The notes under the pieces were generated by a model. It was not told where the DNA came from. It did not search any database and worked only from the letters and a program-made list of their open reading frames with translations. From positions 51,851 to 115,850 of the forward strand of contig MU626312.1 in NCBI GenBank assembly GCA_025603075.1: a stretch of DNA of 64,000 nucleotides, read 5' to 3'. Position 1 is the stretch's first letter. Each line of letters starts with the position of its first letter. Shown here piece after piece: positions 48,641 through 60,610 of this stretch. A program made the translations under genes and the position numbers. The stretch comes from Neoconidiobolus thromboides FSU 785. Taxonomy: Eukaryota > Entomophthoromycota > Entomophthoromycetes > Entomophthorales > Neoconidiobolaceae.

Positions 48641-49962
48641 ATGAGCAATAAAGAAAATTCAAGTAAATAATATATATCTATTTATTATAATATAAGATAT
48701 TAATAATTGTTATCTTGTTTTATAATTAGTATATTTACCACAATCTAATTATTTAGATAAACTAAGAAATCGTAAATTTAAAAAAGTAGATATTGAGATT
48801 GAAAAAGAAAACTATATTAAGGACAGGAATAATGAAAATAATCTAAATAATCTAAAGGATCACAACGATAAAAACAAGGATATTGATGACGAGCTGTTGG
48901 TAGAGAACAAAAAAAGTGATGAAAATTTGAAGAATGACAATGATGAAATTACTGATAGCTCGATTAATAAAAACAATCAATATGAGGATAATTTAAATGA
49001 TGATAATGACAATATTATTGGTAAAAGCGGTAATATATTTCTTCAAAATAAGAAAAAAAAGAAAAACTCAAGAGATAATAATAATAATAATAATAATCCA
49101 TTTATTAAAAACAATAAAAATGAAAGTGATTTATCGAATGATTTTTATGATGCTAATGAAAATAATGAATATATAATATCCACTACAAGTAATACCAATT
49201 ATAACTATAATAGTCCTAATAATAATCATAAACCAAATTCTAATTTTTCGAATGATAATAACACATACTATCAACGTTTAACTCAACTATATTATATCTA
49301 TAGGTAATTTAATTATACATTAATTTATTTAATGCATAATTAATATTTAATTTTAAAACAAAAGAGTACTACAATTAATCATTAATATCTTATTTTTAAT
49401 CTTTATATTAATATTAAGTTTTGTGTTTATTTACACTTTATATAACGACACTTACAATATTTATATATCACATCAACAAGGTAACTTCTTTTTTGATTAC
49501 TCCCACTTACTAATCCAACTTTTCTCTTCTTATTCTTTTAGCTTTAATTAGAGATATTTCTGTATCTCAAAAAAACTATATTGATAATCAATGTGATCCC
49601 GAATTACGTCGACCAGCTATGGAAAATATATGTGAGGAATGGAATAGGCGTAGAAATCAAAATCCAACTCATTCCATTTCAATTATTAAATTATGTTTAA
49701 TTTCAATTGGTCAATTGATAGATGCTTTTTTATCAACATTTAGTTATAAATCGATGGTAAGTTAAAAAGTTGTATCATTTGTTTGTTGTTTTATATATTT
49801 ACTGTATTATTATCTGTTTATTTGTTTTTATTATTTTATTGTTGGGATATACAATTTGAAATTAACGTTTTTTTGTTTAGTTTTTATTAGTCTTATTTCT
49901 TTTGTTTTGGATTTTGTTAAATTCGATGACTAAATTGGTTGGTTTACCACATGTAGGACAGA

Positions 49963-49994
<32 letters not shown>

Positions 49995-50012
49995 CTTGGG
50001 ATGATAAGATAA
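48641..50012 (+). CDS. BRL1: Brl1/Brr6, nuclear-envelope nuclear-pore assembly protein
   Basis: Five exons, 48641-48662, 48730-49303, 49365-49480, 49542-49756 and 49881-50012, give 352 residues. An acidic, Asn-rich N-terminal 200 residues faces the nucleoplasm. A first membrane helix follows (ILFLIFILILSFVFIY). The luminal domain reads SVSQKNYIDNQCDPELRRPA, then MENICEEWNRRRNQNPTHSI. SIGQLIDAFLSTFSYKSM follows, then a second membrane helix FLLVLFLLFWILL. This is the Brr6/Brl1 arrangement, with E/A-I-I-N-S-F-x-x-x-I-S-Y-K-T-M nearly intact. Brr6 and Brl1 act with Apq12 in lipid homeostasis and inner/outer membrane fusion at assembling pores. Oddity: only two of the four usual luminal cysteines are seen (see findings). 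The C terminus is a poly-Asn tail. Confidence 0.88.
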
Positions 50013-50053
50013 ATAAGAAGGAAATCAAAATAAAATAAGAAAGTTTGTATCAT

Positions 50054-50105
50054 TACTATTTTATTTTATTTTATTTTATTTTATTTTATTTTATTCTATT
50101 TTAAT
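50054..50105. repeat. (TATTT)n microsatellite
   Basis: About ten ATTTT units in the 99-bp gap between the convergent BRL1 and FIST-like genes. Confidence 0.85.
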
Positions 50106-50111
50106 GTTATT

Positions 50112-51563
50112 TTAAATATTTAATTTAGAATAATTCAACTTTAAAATAGTAGATATACCATTATTAAAATTAATTAAACCTTCCGAATTTATAATAGAAT
50201 TCTTTTTAGATTCATTAGATATAGAATAATTTAAATCAAAATTTAAATAATTAATCGATAATTCATTAGAATTATTATTAATTCTATTTTCTATAAAAGT
50301 ATTATTATCTTCATAATAAAACTAGATATAAATGAAATTGTTAATTATTGTATTATGTTGAATTATTATAAGAACTTACTTCTATTTTATCTCCAATTTT
50401 TAAATCTAATTTCGTATCTAATGCAATATTCCCATTACTTGGATCTCCAGCTGAAATAGCAAAATAACCCTAAAAGAAGATATATACAATTATTTTATTA
50501 CTATTAATTTATACTTACTATCTCTTTCTCCTCTCTACTTAATCTCGTCCAAATTGATACTTGATTAAAATCTAATTTTTGATTTTTATTTCCCAATTGA
50601 TCTACTTTTTCTTTCAATAATCCACAAGCATTATTAAATCCTTTGAATTCAATTATTATGTTTCCTTGACATTGTTTTAATTCATATTCGTCACTTATTT
50701 TAGTTAATCTATCAACACTGACTTTCCATGGTAATATACAGTTAGTATAAAAACCTAATAAACCTTCTTGATAGAGTTTGTTATTATAATACAATTGATT
50801 AGGTGTATTGTACTCAAATATTGTATTACTTGACTTAAAACCAGTCTATTGAAATAAGAACATATTTTGATTAAAATCAATATAATTAAATTGTTATGAT
50901 TATGATTAATACTTTACCTTAGTTACCCCTTTCATTTCAATATCTAAAACTTGTAAATATTGCTCTAATTGATTATCTCCCATTAAAAATAAACTTCCAT
51001 TGCTCCTATTAATCAATTTCCATTAATCTAATACTTAATCTTAATATAAAAAACAAAACTTACTCTTTCACAGTTTCTAATTCTTTTGGTATCTTAACTT
51101 TATTTTCAGCTTGAGAGATCGATTTCATATTTCCTAAATCCATCTCTCTCCTTTCTACTGACCCCGTCTGCTTCCCAACACGCCATCTACCTACTGAATT
51201 GAAATTTAAATCTTTTACATCCTTATCTTGATGATAAAATGGGATCAAAACTTCATTTTCATTTTCTTTATTAATTAATAATATAACTAAATTATCTTCT
51301 TCTAAATTATTATCAATAACATTATCCACAAATGTAGCTTGTATGTTACTGGGATTTAACTTAGTTTGAAGATAATCATATGTTTTTGTCACTTGTTGAT
51401 ATGATTTACTGAATAATAAAATGGCTAAATCAGTATGTGAATTTTGGTAAATAGGATGGGATTTGTCGGTTAAGTGAGATGAATTGATCAAGTATTTTTT
51501 ACAATGTAAAGAACGGATGGATTGATATTGAAAATTTTGTATTAATTTATTCACAAGTTTCAT
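50112..51563 (-). CDS. Possible FIST-domain protein, mitochondrial
   Basis: Five exons, 51563-51064, 51005-50918, 50845-50519, 50469-50380 and 50321-50112, give 404 residues in a clean frame. The start MKLVNKLIQNFQYQSIRSLH is basic, amphipathic and lacks acidic residues, which looks like a mitochondrial presequence. TDLAILLFSKSYQQVTKTYD follows, then LPFYHQ-like VLIPFYHQDKDVKDLNFN and a GRWRVGKQTGS stretch. The centre has SNGSLFLMGDNQLEQYLQVL, and the C-terminal part GYFAISAGDPSNGNIALDTK. These resemble FIST-N/FIST-C proteins of fungi, in my memory, but the resemblance is weak and could be wrong. No catalytic motif is visible. Co-regulation with CAB4 is possible: their starts are 175 bp apart. 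Confidence 0.5.
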
Positions 51564-51738
51564 TTTTAAATCAAAGGTAAATAAAATAATGGAAATAAAC
51601 TTGAATTTTTAAAATAATCTAAATTTCAAATAAAACTTAGGAGTTTTTTTCAAACATTCAGATTATTTTGCAATCAATTTATTTAAGTCAATGCTTCTTT
51701 TTTGTTGAATTTTATAATAATATAAATAGAAATCAAAA
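51564..51738. promoter_or_regulatory. Divergent promoter FIST-like-CAB4
   Basis: 175 bp between the two start codons; A/T-rich. Confidence 0.45.
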
Positions 51739-52929
51739 ATGAATCAAATTATTCTTATAAATAGTGATACTGATATACAAATAAAAGAACATCAAGTTAT
51801 TATCAACTCAAAATTACTTCAATCTATTCAAAATCTCCTACAAACTTTAAAGTATCGTTCACTTTATGTTTACATTTATAATGATAGTAATATCATCTCT
51901 TCTCATCAATCACTTTATTCCATCAACTGTTATTTATATAATCAATTATGGACTTGGAGTATTGGAAATAAATTATTATTAGATATTAATATTATCTATC
52001 AGACTTATAATAAAGAGTTTTTAAAAAAAGCGAATGATTTATTTGATAATCAATTGCAGATTTATTCTAAAAAAGAAGGTAAACTTCAACTTTGATTTTA
52101 TTTTTTAAAATTTTAACTTTGTTTCTAATTTACTGTTATACATAATCAGATTTACAATATCTATCAGAGTATAATTTCCATTCATCCAATTTGGTTTTGT
52201 TAACTTATCATGATTCTAACTTATCAACTATTGATAACGTCATCCATCCAACTACTATTATTAAAGATGTACCTTATCATTATATAGCTTTAGGAGGTAC
52301 ATTTGATCATTTACATTTAGGGCATAAAATATTGCTATCTACAGCTTTATTATTAGCTCAAGATAAATTATTTTGTGGAATTATGGGTAAGTTTGTATAT
52401 TCTAATAAACTATAAAATTAATAGTTTTTTTTAACATTTACTTTTACTAGATGATTCCTTATTAAAAAATAAACAATTTGCTCATGAAATTCAAAAGAAT
52501 GATAAAAGAATAGAAATTATTAATCATTTTTTGAATTTACTACGTCCCAATTTTAAATTTATTGTAAGTTTTATCGAATTCCTTTTATTAATATCATTTC
52601 AATTCATATTCTTTAATCTTTCCTTTTATTTAGATAGAACCCATCTTTGATCCATATGGCCCAACAATCCATGATTCCACTATTGATACATTAATAGTAT
52701 CTAAAGAAACTGTTTCTGGTGGCGAAGCAAGTAAGTTTAAATATATAGTCATAAATAAAACAACTGAAACTATATTAATATAATTTTAGTCAACAAAAAG
52801 AGACTTGAAAAAGGTTATAATGAATTAAATATAATTTGTATTGAATTAATATCAGATCATGAAAATAAACAAGATATTAAAAATAAATTGTCATCCACTA
52901 AAATTCGAGAATATTTAAATCGACATTAA
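51739..52929 (+). CDS. CAB4: Phosphopantetheine adenylyltransferase (CoA synthesis)
   Basis: Five exons, 51739-52078, 52150-52386, 52451-52563, 52634-52730 and 52790-52929, give 308 residues. The enzyme joins AMP to 4'-phosphopantetheine to form dephospho-CoA. The nucleotidyltransferase domain begins [20 protein letters not shown], holding the TFDxxHxGH motif (HxGH class). It is followed by [60 protein letters not shown] and [11 protein letters not shown] (the ISSTK-type loop). The N-terminal 170 residues are variable, as in other fungi. No dephospho-CoA kinase domain is attached, so it is the monofunctional fungal form, not animal COASY. All intron donors are good GTAAGT types except GTAAAC after exon 1. 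Confidence 0.95.
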
Positions 52930-53059
52930 TTTGTTTTTTGAAATAAATATTAATTCCTATTTCATATTATTTAATTTTATTATTTTTCAATATTAAATTT
53001 AATTAACTTTTTCTTTTGAATATAATTAAAATTTTATTACTTCTTACTTGAACTGTATT

Positions 53060-56000
53060 TTATTCCATTTTGTCCTCATCATCCTCAAACAGTTCTTGAA
53101 TTTGAGAACTAGTTAATTCATGATTATTCAAATAATCTATTTGCATTTTTCTTTCCATTTCCATTTCCCTTCTTTTAATAGATCTTGTTTTTCTCATTGG
53201 TGAAATTGAAATTTGTCTTGGACTTGAATTTTCATATTCAATTTCATCGTCATTAACGATAAATGAATCATCTATTTCATCCTCTTCATTCTCTTCTTCT
53301 TCTTCTTCTTGAATTTCTTTTATTTTCTTTTGATTTTTTTTTAATACATATTTTAGTCCTACTTTTTGATTACCAAATTGATGTAATTTAGTTTGAAATT
53401 TATTTAGTATTTCTTCATTATTAGGTTGAGTAAAGATAGATTGTTGATAAAAAGCTTGCATATGGGACTGATTATAATTATTGTTATTGTTAAAATCGCT
53501 ACTGTTATTGGTTAATATATTAGGCGATATTTCATCATCTTGACAAATAAATCCTTTTAAATCACCATCTTCATTTTCATCACTATTATTATCATTTTCA
53601 ATTTCATCTTCACTAAAGTCATTTTTATCAGATGATACTTCCGCTTCAAGTTCCATTAATTCATTAGTTATTAATAATGTTTTATTTTTGTTACTATTCT
53701 TTAAATTATTATTATTGTTGCTTTCATTGTATCTTCTTTTTAATTTCTTAGTATTATCAACGACCCTTGGTTTTATTTGTTTGTTTGTATTCAATACTAT
53801 AACGCTGTTATCATTATTATCATTATTATTATTATTATTATTATCATTATTAGATTCTAATATCATAATAGATTGGTTATTATCATTGATACTGGAATCT
53901 AATATCATTGTTGAATTATTACTATTATTATTATTATTATTACTTTTTTCTTGTGTTGATTTTAAATGACTAAAAAAAGTAGCATTACCTTCATTAAAAC
54001 TAGTATTGCTAGATTTGTTGAGTTTATTTTCTATATTATTAAATGAAGTATCGTTAATGTATTTTTTTACAGTATTCTTTGCTTTAAAATTTTGTAATAA
54101 ATTAATACTTTTTGTCAAATTTTTACTAATATTTTCTTCATCCAATTTAATTGTTGGTTTGGATCGAATTTCTTTTGATTTATCTTCTTTTATTTCATCA
54201 TTTTGATTTTGTTTACTTTTTTCATTTTCTTTTATATTTTTACTTTGTAATCTTTGTTTAGCAATCTTAGCATGTCGATCAAACAGAGCTTTCATTCTAG
54301 CATCTAAGTTTCTTTTTAAAGGTAATAGCTCCTCATCACTCTTATTATTGTTATTAGCTTCCTTACAGAAACTTTTATCATTTCCTATAGAATCACTGTT
54401 ATTCAACTCAAAATCCATATCATTATCAACTGAATCATCTAAGTTATCTTCTAAAATCAAAGATATGTTTCTCTCCACTATTACTTGATTATTATTATTA
54501 TTATTATTATTACTTTTTAAATGGGTTTCTTTTCTTTTATCATTCTCTAATAAAAAATATAAATTATTTAAATTTGAATTAACTTAATAAAAATTAAAAA
54601 TTAAATCTTACCTTGTCTAATTTTTAAATATTGAATTTGATTAAATATCTTAACAACATTATAACATAAAGGTGTATGTTTAACAGAATAATAAAGAGTA
54701 GGTCTATTGATCATGGATTTTGTTATATCTAATGAAATTCTATCCTCATTCAATTGATAATCAATTAGCTCTTCTTCTAATTCTAATTGATTCTTATATT
54801 TATTATCATTATACTTATTTCCTCTTCCTCTTGTAGGTTTAATTATTAATCTATCATAAGGTTCAATATGAATGTTCTTTTTTTCACAAATGGGTATACA
54901 ACCTTGTGGTAACATTCTTGCATTTTGTTGAAAATAATCTACTTTACCTTCTTGAATGGCTTTAACTACTGTTTTATGATAGCTTTTAGAACTATAAAAA
55001 GATCTCTCTTCTTTTCCTTTACTTAAGAGCATACATACTTTTCCATCCCTTCGTCTTCCTGTTCGTCCTATACGTTGTAACTAATTAAATAAAATGAGTC
55101 AATATTTTATTAGTACTATGTTTATCAAATTATTACCAATTTAATAGGTGAACTTGTACTATCATAACAAATAATAAAATCCACTTCACCAATATCTAGT
55201 CCTTCTTCACCAATAGAAGAACAAACTAATATATTATATTCACCTCGTTTAAATTTTTGAATTACCTAAAATTAAAAATCAAAGATAAATTAAAATATTA
55301 ATATTCTATTTTATTATATAAAATGGAACAATCTTACTTCAATTTGTTCTTTTTGTTTTAAACCTTTACTAGCTTTACCATCTGATTGACCAATAAATGG
55401 AGTAGCCCGAACATGATCTCCTAATTTAGATAACGTTTGTATAATTTCATTAATTGTTTCTCTAAATTGAGCAAATATCATAATTTTTGAATTGGAATCA
55501 AATAAATTAAAATGCTCTTGAACTTTATTAATTAACAATTCCAATTTAGGATGACTCATTAGTTTTTGATGATAATCTTCTCTTTGTACAATTTCTTCGA
55601 CTTTAGAAACTAATTTTTGAAAACTAAGGTTATTTAACATTTGATGGCGATATTTAGCTTCACTTGATTTCGACTCTTCGATCCATTCACGTATCTTTTT
55701 ACTAAATGTAGTAACTCCATATTTATGTAAATGCTCTAATTGATGAACCATAGATATACATAAAGCAAAATCTCCTTCCGCTAATCTGGAATCCATACCA
55801 CCATTATGAGAATTGGCACGAAACCTTTCTCTAGCTTTTAATAAACTATAATGAGAAATCTGCTCCAAATCCGTACTCCAAAAAGCACCTTTATTTTTTA
55901 ATTTTTCCAAATTTGGTCGAAATATATTTTTGAAATTTTCACTAATTTCTTCAATTATTGGACTTAATGGTACTACCCTCTTATCCACTAATTTTTGAAA

Positions 56001-58028
56001 TGTATATGGCATAATATCTAATGCTTCTTCTGTTCTTATTTCAATTCTGGCTATATTTAGATTAGTGACCATTGCTTGTACTTTATCCATTGTTGATCCT
56101 GGTGTAGCTGATAATGCTAATACTCTAAATAATGGATTTTTTTTAAATATCTCTTTTATTACTGTAACATAAGCATAAGCACGTTGAGCCCGATGAGCTT
56201 CATCTACTACTATCAATGAAAAGTATTCAGGAGAACATAATCCCTCTTTTAAATCATTTTCTAAAATTTGTGGTGTTATATAAAATACTTTTTTACTTCT
56301 CCACAATTCTTGTCTTAATTTACGTTGTGTCATACCCGTTAATTCTACACAATCTTTTGGATCAATACCACATACTTTATAGCATGATTCTATTTGTTGT
56401 GCTACCAGTGGTTTTGTTGGTGCCATAAATACTACTTTTAAATCTGGAAACCATCGATAAAAATTAAACATTACTACAGCTGCTATAAATGTTTTTCCGA
56501 GACCAGTGGGTAATGAAACTAAAGTATTTTCATGAAGTGCTTTCATTACTATATTAAATTGATAATCTCTTAATGGATAATTAGTTGGATAAACCCATGT
56601 CTTTATTGCTTCTGGACAATAATTTAATTCTGTATAACAATTATCTTGTTCGTAACATTTTGTAGGTGGTTTATAATTACTTATAATATTAAAGGAAGGT
56701 TTATTGGCGTTTGGTTTAGTCGGTACAAAATTTAGCTTAGTTTGAATTTCTTTTTTTTTAATGCTATTATCATTCCTCGATGTATTTATATTGTCTGATT
56801 TACTACTTTGATTTGGTTTACCCCCTTGTTGTGCTAGCTGATCAAATAGCTCGATAGGAAAATCATCATCTGAAATTTCAAATATTGGATCTTGATCTAA
56901 TTGTATATTAGGGACCTGATTTATACTCGATTCTATATTGAAATTGTTATTAGTTAGGTTATTAATATTATTACTTAAAGTAGCGTTGTGATTATTATTT
57001 ATAATAGCATTATTATTATTACTATTTAAATTAAACTTTTTGTTATTTAAATTAATGTTTATGTTCCGGTTAAATCCTTGAACATTCGAATTATTTACAT
57101 TTGCTTGGTTATTAATTATAGGTTTAGAAGTACCATCTTTTAAACTGTTTATTCTGTAGTTAGTATTGTTTATTTGATTGTTAATGTCATGTTGAAATTG
57201 ATTGCTATTCAAGCTACTGATACTATTACTAAACAGAGTATCATTTATCAGATTATTATCGTTATTATTTGTTAGATTACTATTCTGTGCGATTGAATTC
57301 ATAATCCCTGTATTATTTGGTTTGTTAAATTTATTACGATTTTCAATTTCAATTAATTCCTGTGGTATATCAAAATCATCATCATCATCATCCGAAATAA
57401 TGAAGTATTCATTTGTACCTTGTAGTTTAACTTTTCCATATTCAGTTGAGCTTTTCCTTATGCTGTCATTTTTGGTTAGAGTATCCATTTTAGTTATATT
57501 GCTCTTTGTAGCTATGGTATCATTTTTACTCATAATATCCTTGTCAGCTACTGTACCCTTTTTAGAATCTGTTAATTCCAGTATCTTATTAAATACATCA
57601 TAATCATCATCTGATATCTCAAAAAAAGCTGGATCATGAATATTTATTTTGTTAGAATTTGGAATTATATTGTTTTTAAGATTGCCTGAATTGTTTGCTC
57701 TAGTTTGAGCCAACCTATGATTAATCTGACTACCAAAAGGAGCTTTAGTCCCCACTGAAGTTGAGTTATATGTGTTGTTATTCAACGTTCCAAGTGAATT
57801 GAAATTTGTTTTATTGTTATAATTGTTGTCATTCATGGGTTGGTTATTATTGAAATTTTGAATTGAATTTCCATTTACATTGTTTCCTTCATTCCCTTGA
57901 ACATTCACTTGATTATTCCCTAAATTATTCCCAAATTTCACATTTCCCGTCAGTCTGTTCTTAGCTTCAATTTCCTGCATAAGTAGCTCTAACCCCGGAT
58001 CATCTGAGCTTAGTTCAAACTCATCCAT
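53060..58028 (-). CDS. MPH1: Mph1/FANCM-type DNA helicase
   Basis: Four exons, 58028-55338, 55265-55137, 55080-54612 and 54546-53060, give 1591 residues. The first 480 residues are Asn-rich and disordered, with acidic DDDDDFDIP-type repeats. The helicase core starts near [20 protein letters not shown]. It has Walker [12 protein letters not shown], then [19 protein letters not shown] box [12 protein letters not shown] and [21 protein letters not shown]-specific insert follows, then the C-lobe [43 protein letters not shown] and [18 protein letters not shown]. The long C-terminal tail is acidic and Asn-rich. The enzyme processes stalled forks and D-loops by branch migration in the nucleus. MSH-type or Hef-like nuclease domains are absent, as in fungal Mph1. 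Confidence 0.93.
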
Positions 58029-59060
58029 CTTGTATTGATATTTTAAAAAAGAATGGAATTTGGAATTTTTAGAAAAAAATAATTCAATATTGATTTCATT
58101 TGCTTAAAATACTTAACTGCGTTTTTTAAGCTTATTAGCCTTATAAAGAATTAAATCAAAATTAAGCACATTTTTTTGGAATATTATGATTTGGGCTGAG
58201 TTGGTTCCAAAATTTGGTGGCAGTAATTTGTACAATGAATAGCAAAAAAATTGGAGAAGTTTCCAAAAAAACCAGACTACTGCCAAAGTTTAATTTTAAA
58301 CCAGCCTAAATTTCCACAAAAACTGGACTACTTACTTTTGAAAGCTCTCTAGGATTTTAAGCCAAAGCCTTAATTTTATGAATTAACAAAATTTTTGTCT
58401 AAAAATTTAAAGATACAAAAAAAGTATTAAAACAATACTATATAATAATAAGCTATATAAAAAAGTATAAGAAATTCACTATATAAACTTATTTAAAACT
58501 TTAAGCTTTATTCTTGTTTATTGTTTCTTTTAACATTAGATTGAATTTATCAAAAATTGAATTTTAAGCTTCTTTGCTTAATATTAGACTCTGAAAATAG
58601 TAATTTCCTATGAAAGTTTAAGCTAGCTTAAAATCGAACTTTGGAATTAGTTATCTACTTTTTAGAGTTTTTCTAGTTTTCTTTGCGATTTACTACAAAC
58701 ATGTTTATTTTGATCATTTTGTTACTGCTGAATTTATATTTTGAATCAAATAACTCATTAGAGTAGTAAATTAATATGATCATTCTAAACTACAATCAAA
58801 GTATTATATAGCTAACTAACTTTTGCAGATATCAATTTTTTTATTAAAAGGTTATTATCATTCAAAAAAAATGGAATTGAGGCTGTATTTTTAATTTTAC
58901 TAATAATCATTCTACTCCAAACAGTGCTTGAAAATAGAAAAAGTGAAATCAAAAAAGCGTTCTTATTAGACTTTTAAAACGAAAATATCAGTAAAATATA
59001 ATTTTTGACTAAGAAAATAAGTTAAATAAAATTCAGAACAATAAAAAAAATATATATTTA
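58029..59060. other. Intergenic spacer with a decayed repeat copy
   Basis: 1.03 kb between MPH1 and the desaturase. It holds a degenerate repeat at 58881-58966; otherwise nothing seen. Confidence 0.6.
58881..58966 (-). mobile_element. Foldback/MITE-like repeat, copy N (strongly decayed)
   Basis: GGCTGTATTTTTAATTTTAC, then CTCCAAACAGTGCTTGAAAA and AGAAAAAGTGAAATCAAAAA keep the order of the family; the termini are lost. Confidence 0.55.
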
Positions 59061-60610
59061 TTAATCAAGATGTAATTTAGAATTAATCATTTTAGATACT
59101 CTATCTAAACGATCCATGACTTCCATTGTACCTTCAAAGAAGCCTGTACAATGATATTTAATATCATATTTATTACATAAGGCCTGTACTCTCTTTTGAG
59201 TGAATTGGAAGTTATGTCTTGGTAAAGTTGGAAATAACTAAATCGAAATGATAAGTAAAAGTATATATAGTGTAAAATAAAAACTTACATGATGTTCAAT
59301 CTGATAGTTTAAACCACCAGTAAACCAAGTCATAAAATAAGAAGGTATTACATCTCTTCCAGTTTCAATTTGTAGTTGATAGAAATCTAATTCATTTGCT
59401 TCATCTTTAGTTAAAATTCTCATACCATTATGATTTAAACTAAAGACAGCGGCAATTAATACACCTGAACTAGTTTGAGAAAAGAATAAAAACAATAATG
59501 ATTTAATCCACGTAGTTGGATAATAAAATGCAATAAAAAAATTAATAACCCAATGAAGTACTAAACAGAGGGGTTCGATAGGTGAAATAGGAATAAATTG
59601 TTTTTTTTTATCACCTAGTTGACCATTACTTAAGGAATACCATAAACTAAAGAAACACCAAGATAATCTAGCAAATGCTAATAATGGAAAAAATAAGAAC
59701 TTTTGGTTATTCAACATGAATAATTTCATTTGGCTTCCTAATTCTTGATCATCTAATTCAGTATATAGCTCCATTACATTTTCACTCCAAGCTAAAAATG
59801 GGTGAGTATCAATATCAGGATCATCATTATGTACATTAGGTGAAGCATGATGTGTATTATGCTTATCTTTCCACCAAGATGGGGAAAAACCTTGACAAAC
59901 TGCACCAAAGAATAAACCACCAACAGTATTATTCAAATATCGATTTTCAAATACTTGATGATGAAGGTATTCATGTGCATGCCATCCACATTGTTGCCAA
60001 AATAATCCCATCAATAATGCAGAGATTAAAACACCTATCAAAGTATGACCAAAGTGTTTTAATACAATTACAGAAGATAAAAAAATGGAGATGTTTAATA
60101 CTCCAATCATAAGATAAAAAGGTTTGTTTGATTTAAACAAACCTTCCTTTTCGAAATCCTTCTTTAAGTTTCTTATTTCTTTTAAGAACTCATTATCTAT
60201 TTATTATTACTATTAGTAATGTTATTTAATATTAAACATTGTAATGTATTACCTTTTTCACCCTTTAATTTGTATTGTTTAGTGAGTTCTTCATCATAAT
60301 AATCAGTTAAAATTTCCTGAATGTTAGGTGGATGGAACGCATTAAAAGTATCTTAATTTGAAGTTAGTTATCACTGACTATCAATATGTGATGTTAGTCT
60401 TACCAGTAGCATCAATACCAATTTGAGTTTTAATTACTGGTCCACCAGGGTGTTCATTAATGAAATCAGTAATATCATATACCTTTCCATTAATTATAGT
60501 AACTATTTTGTCATCTGAATTATCTATTTATATTAAGGCTATTAGTATTATTATCAACGTTTTTGATAAAAAAAGTTACTTTGTTTTGCTTCAGTTACGA
60601 AAGGAGGCAT
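59061..60610 (-). CDS. Cytochrome b5-fused front-end fatty-acid desaturase (delta-6/8 type)
   Basis: Five exons, 60610-60580, 60523-60404, 60351-60253, 60196-59289 and 59237-59061, give 444 residues. The N-terminal cytochrome b5 has KIVTIINGKVYDITDFINEH followed by PGGP, so the heme loop HPGG is present. The desaturase has three His boxes: HEYLHH (box 1), HNTHH (box 2) and QIEHH (box 3, with Gln for the first His, diagnostic of front-end desaturases). Several membrane helices lie between (VLNISIFLSSVIVLKHFG, LLMGLFWQQCGW). It acts on acyl chains in the ER, introducing a double bond near the carboxyl end, as in gamma-linolenic acid synthesis, or on sphingoid bases (delta-8). The sequence alone does not choose between delta-6 and delta-8. 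Oxygen dependence argues against an anaerobic host lineage. Confidence 0.92.
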
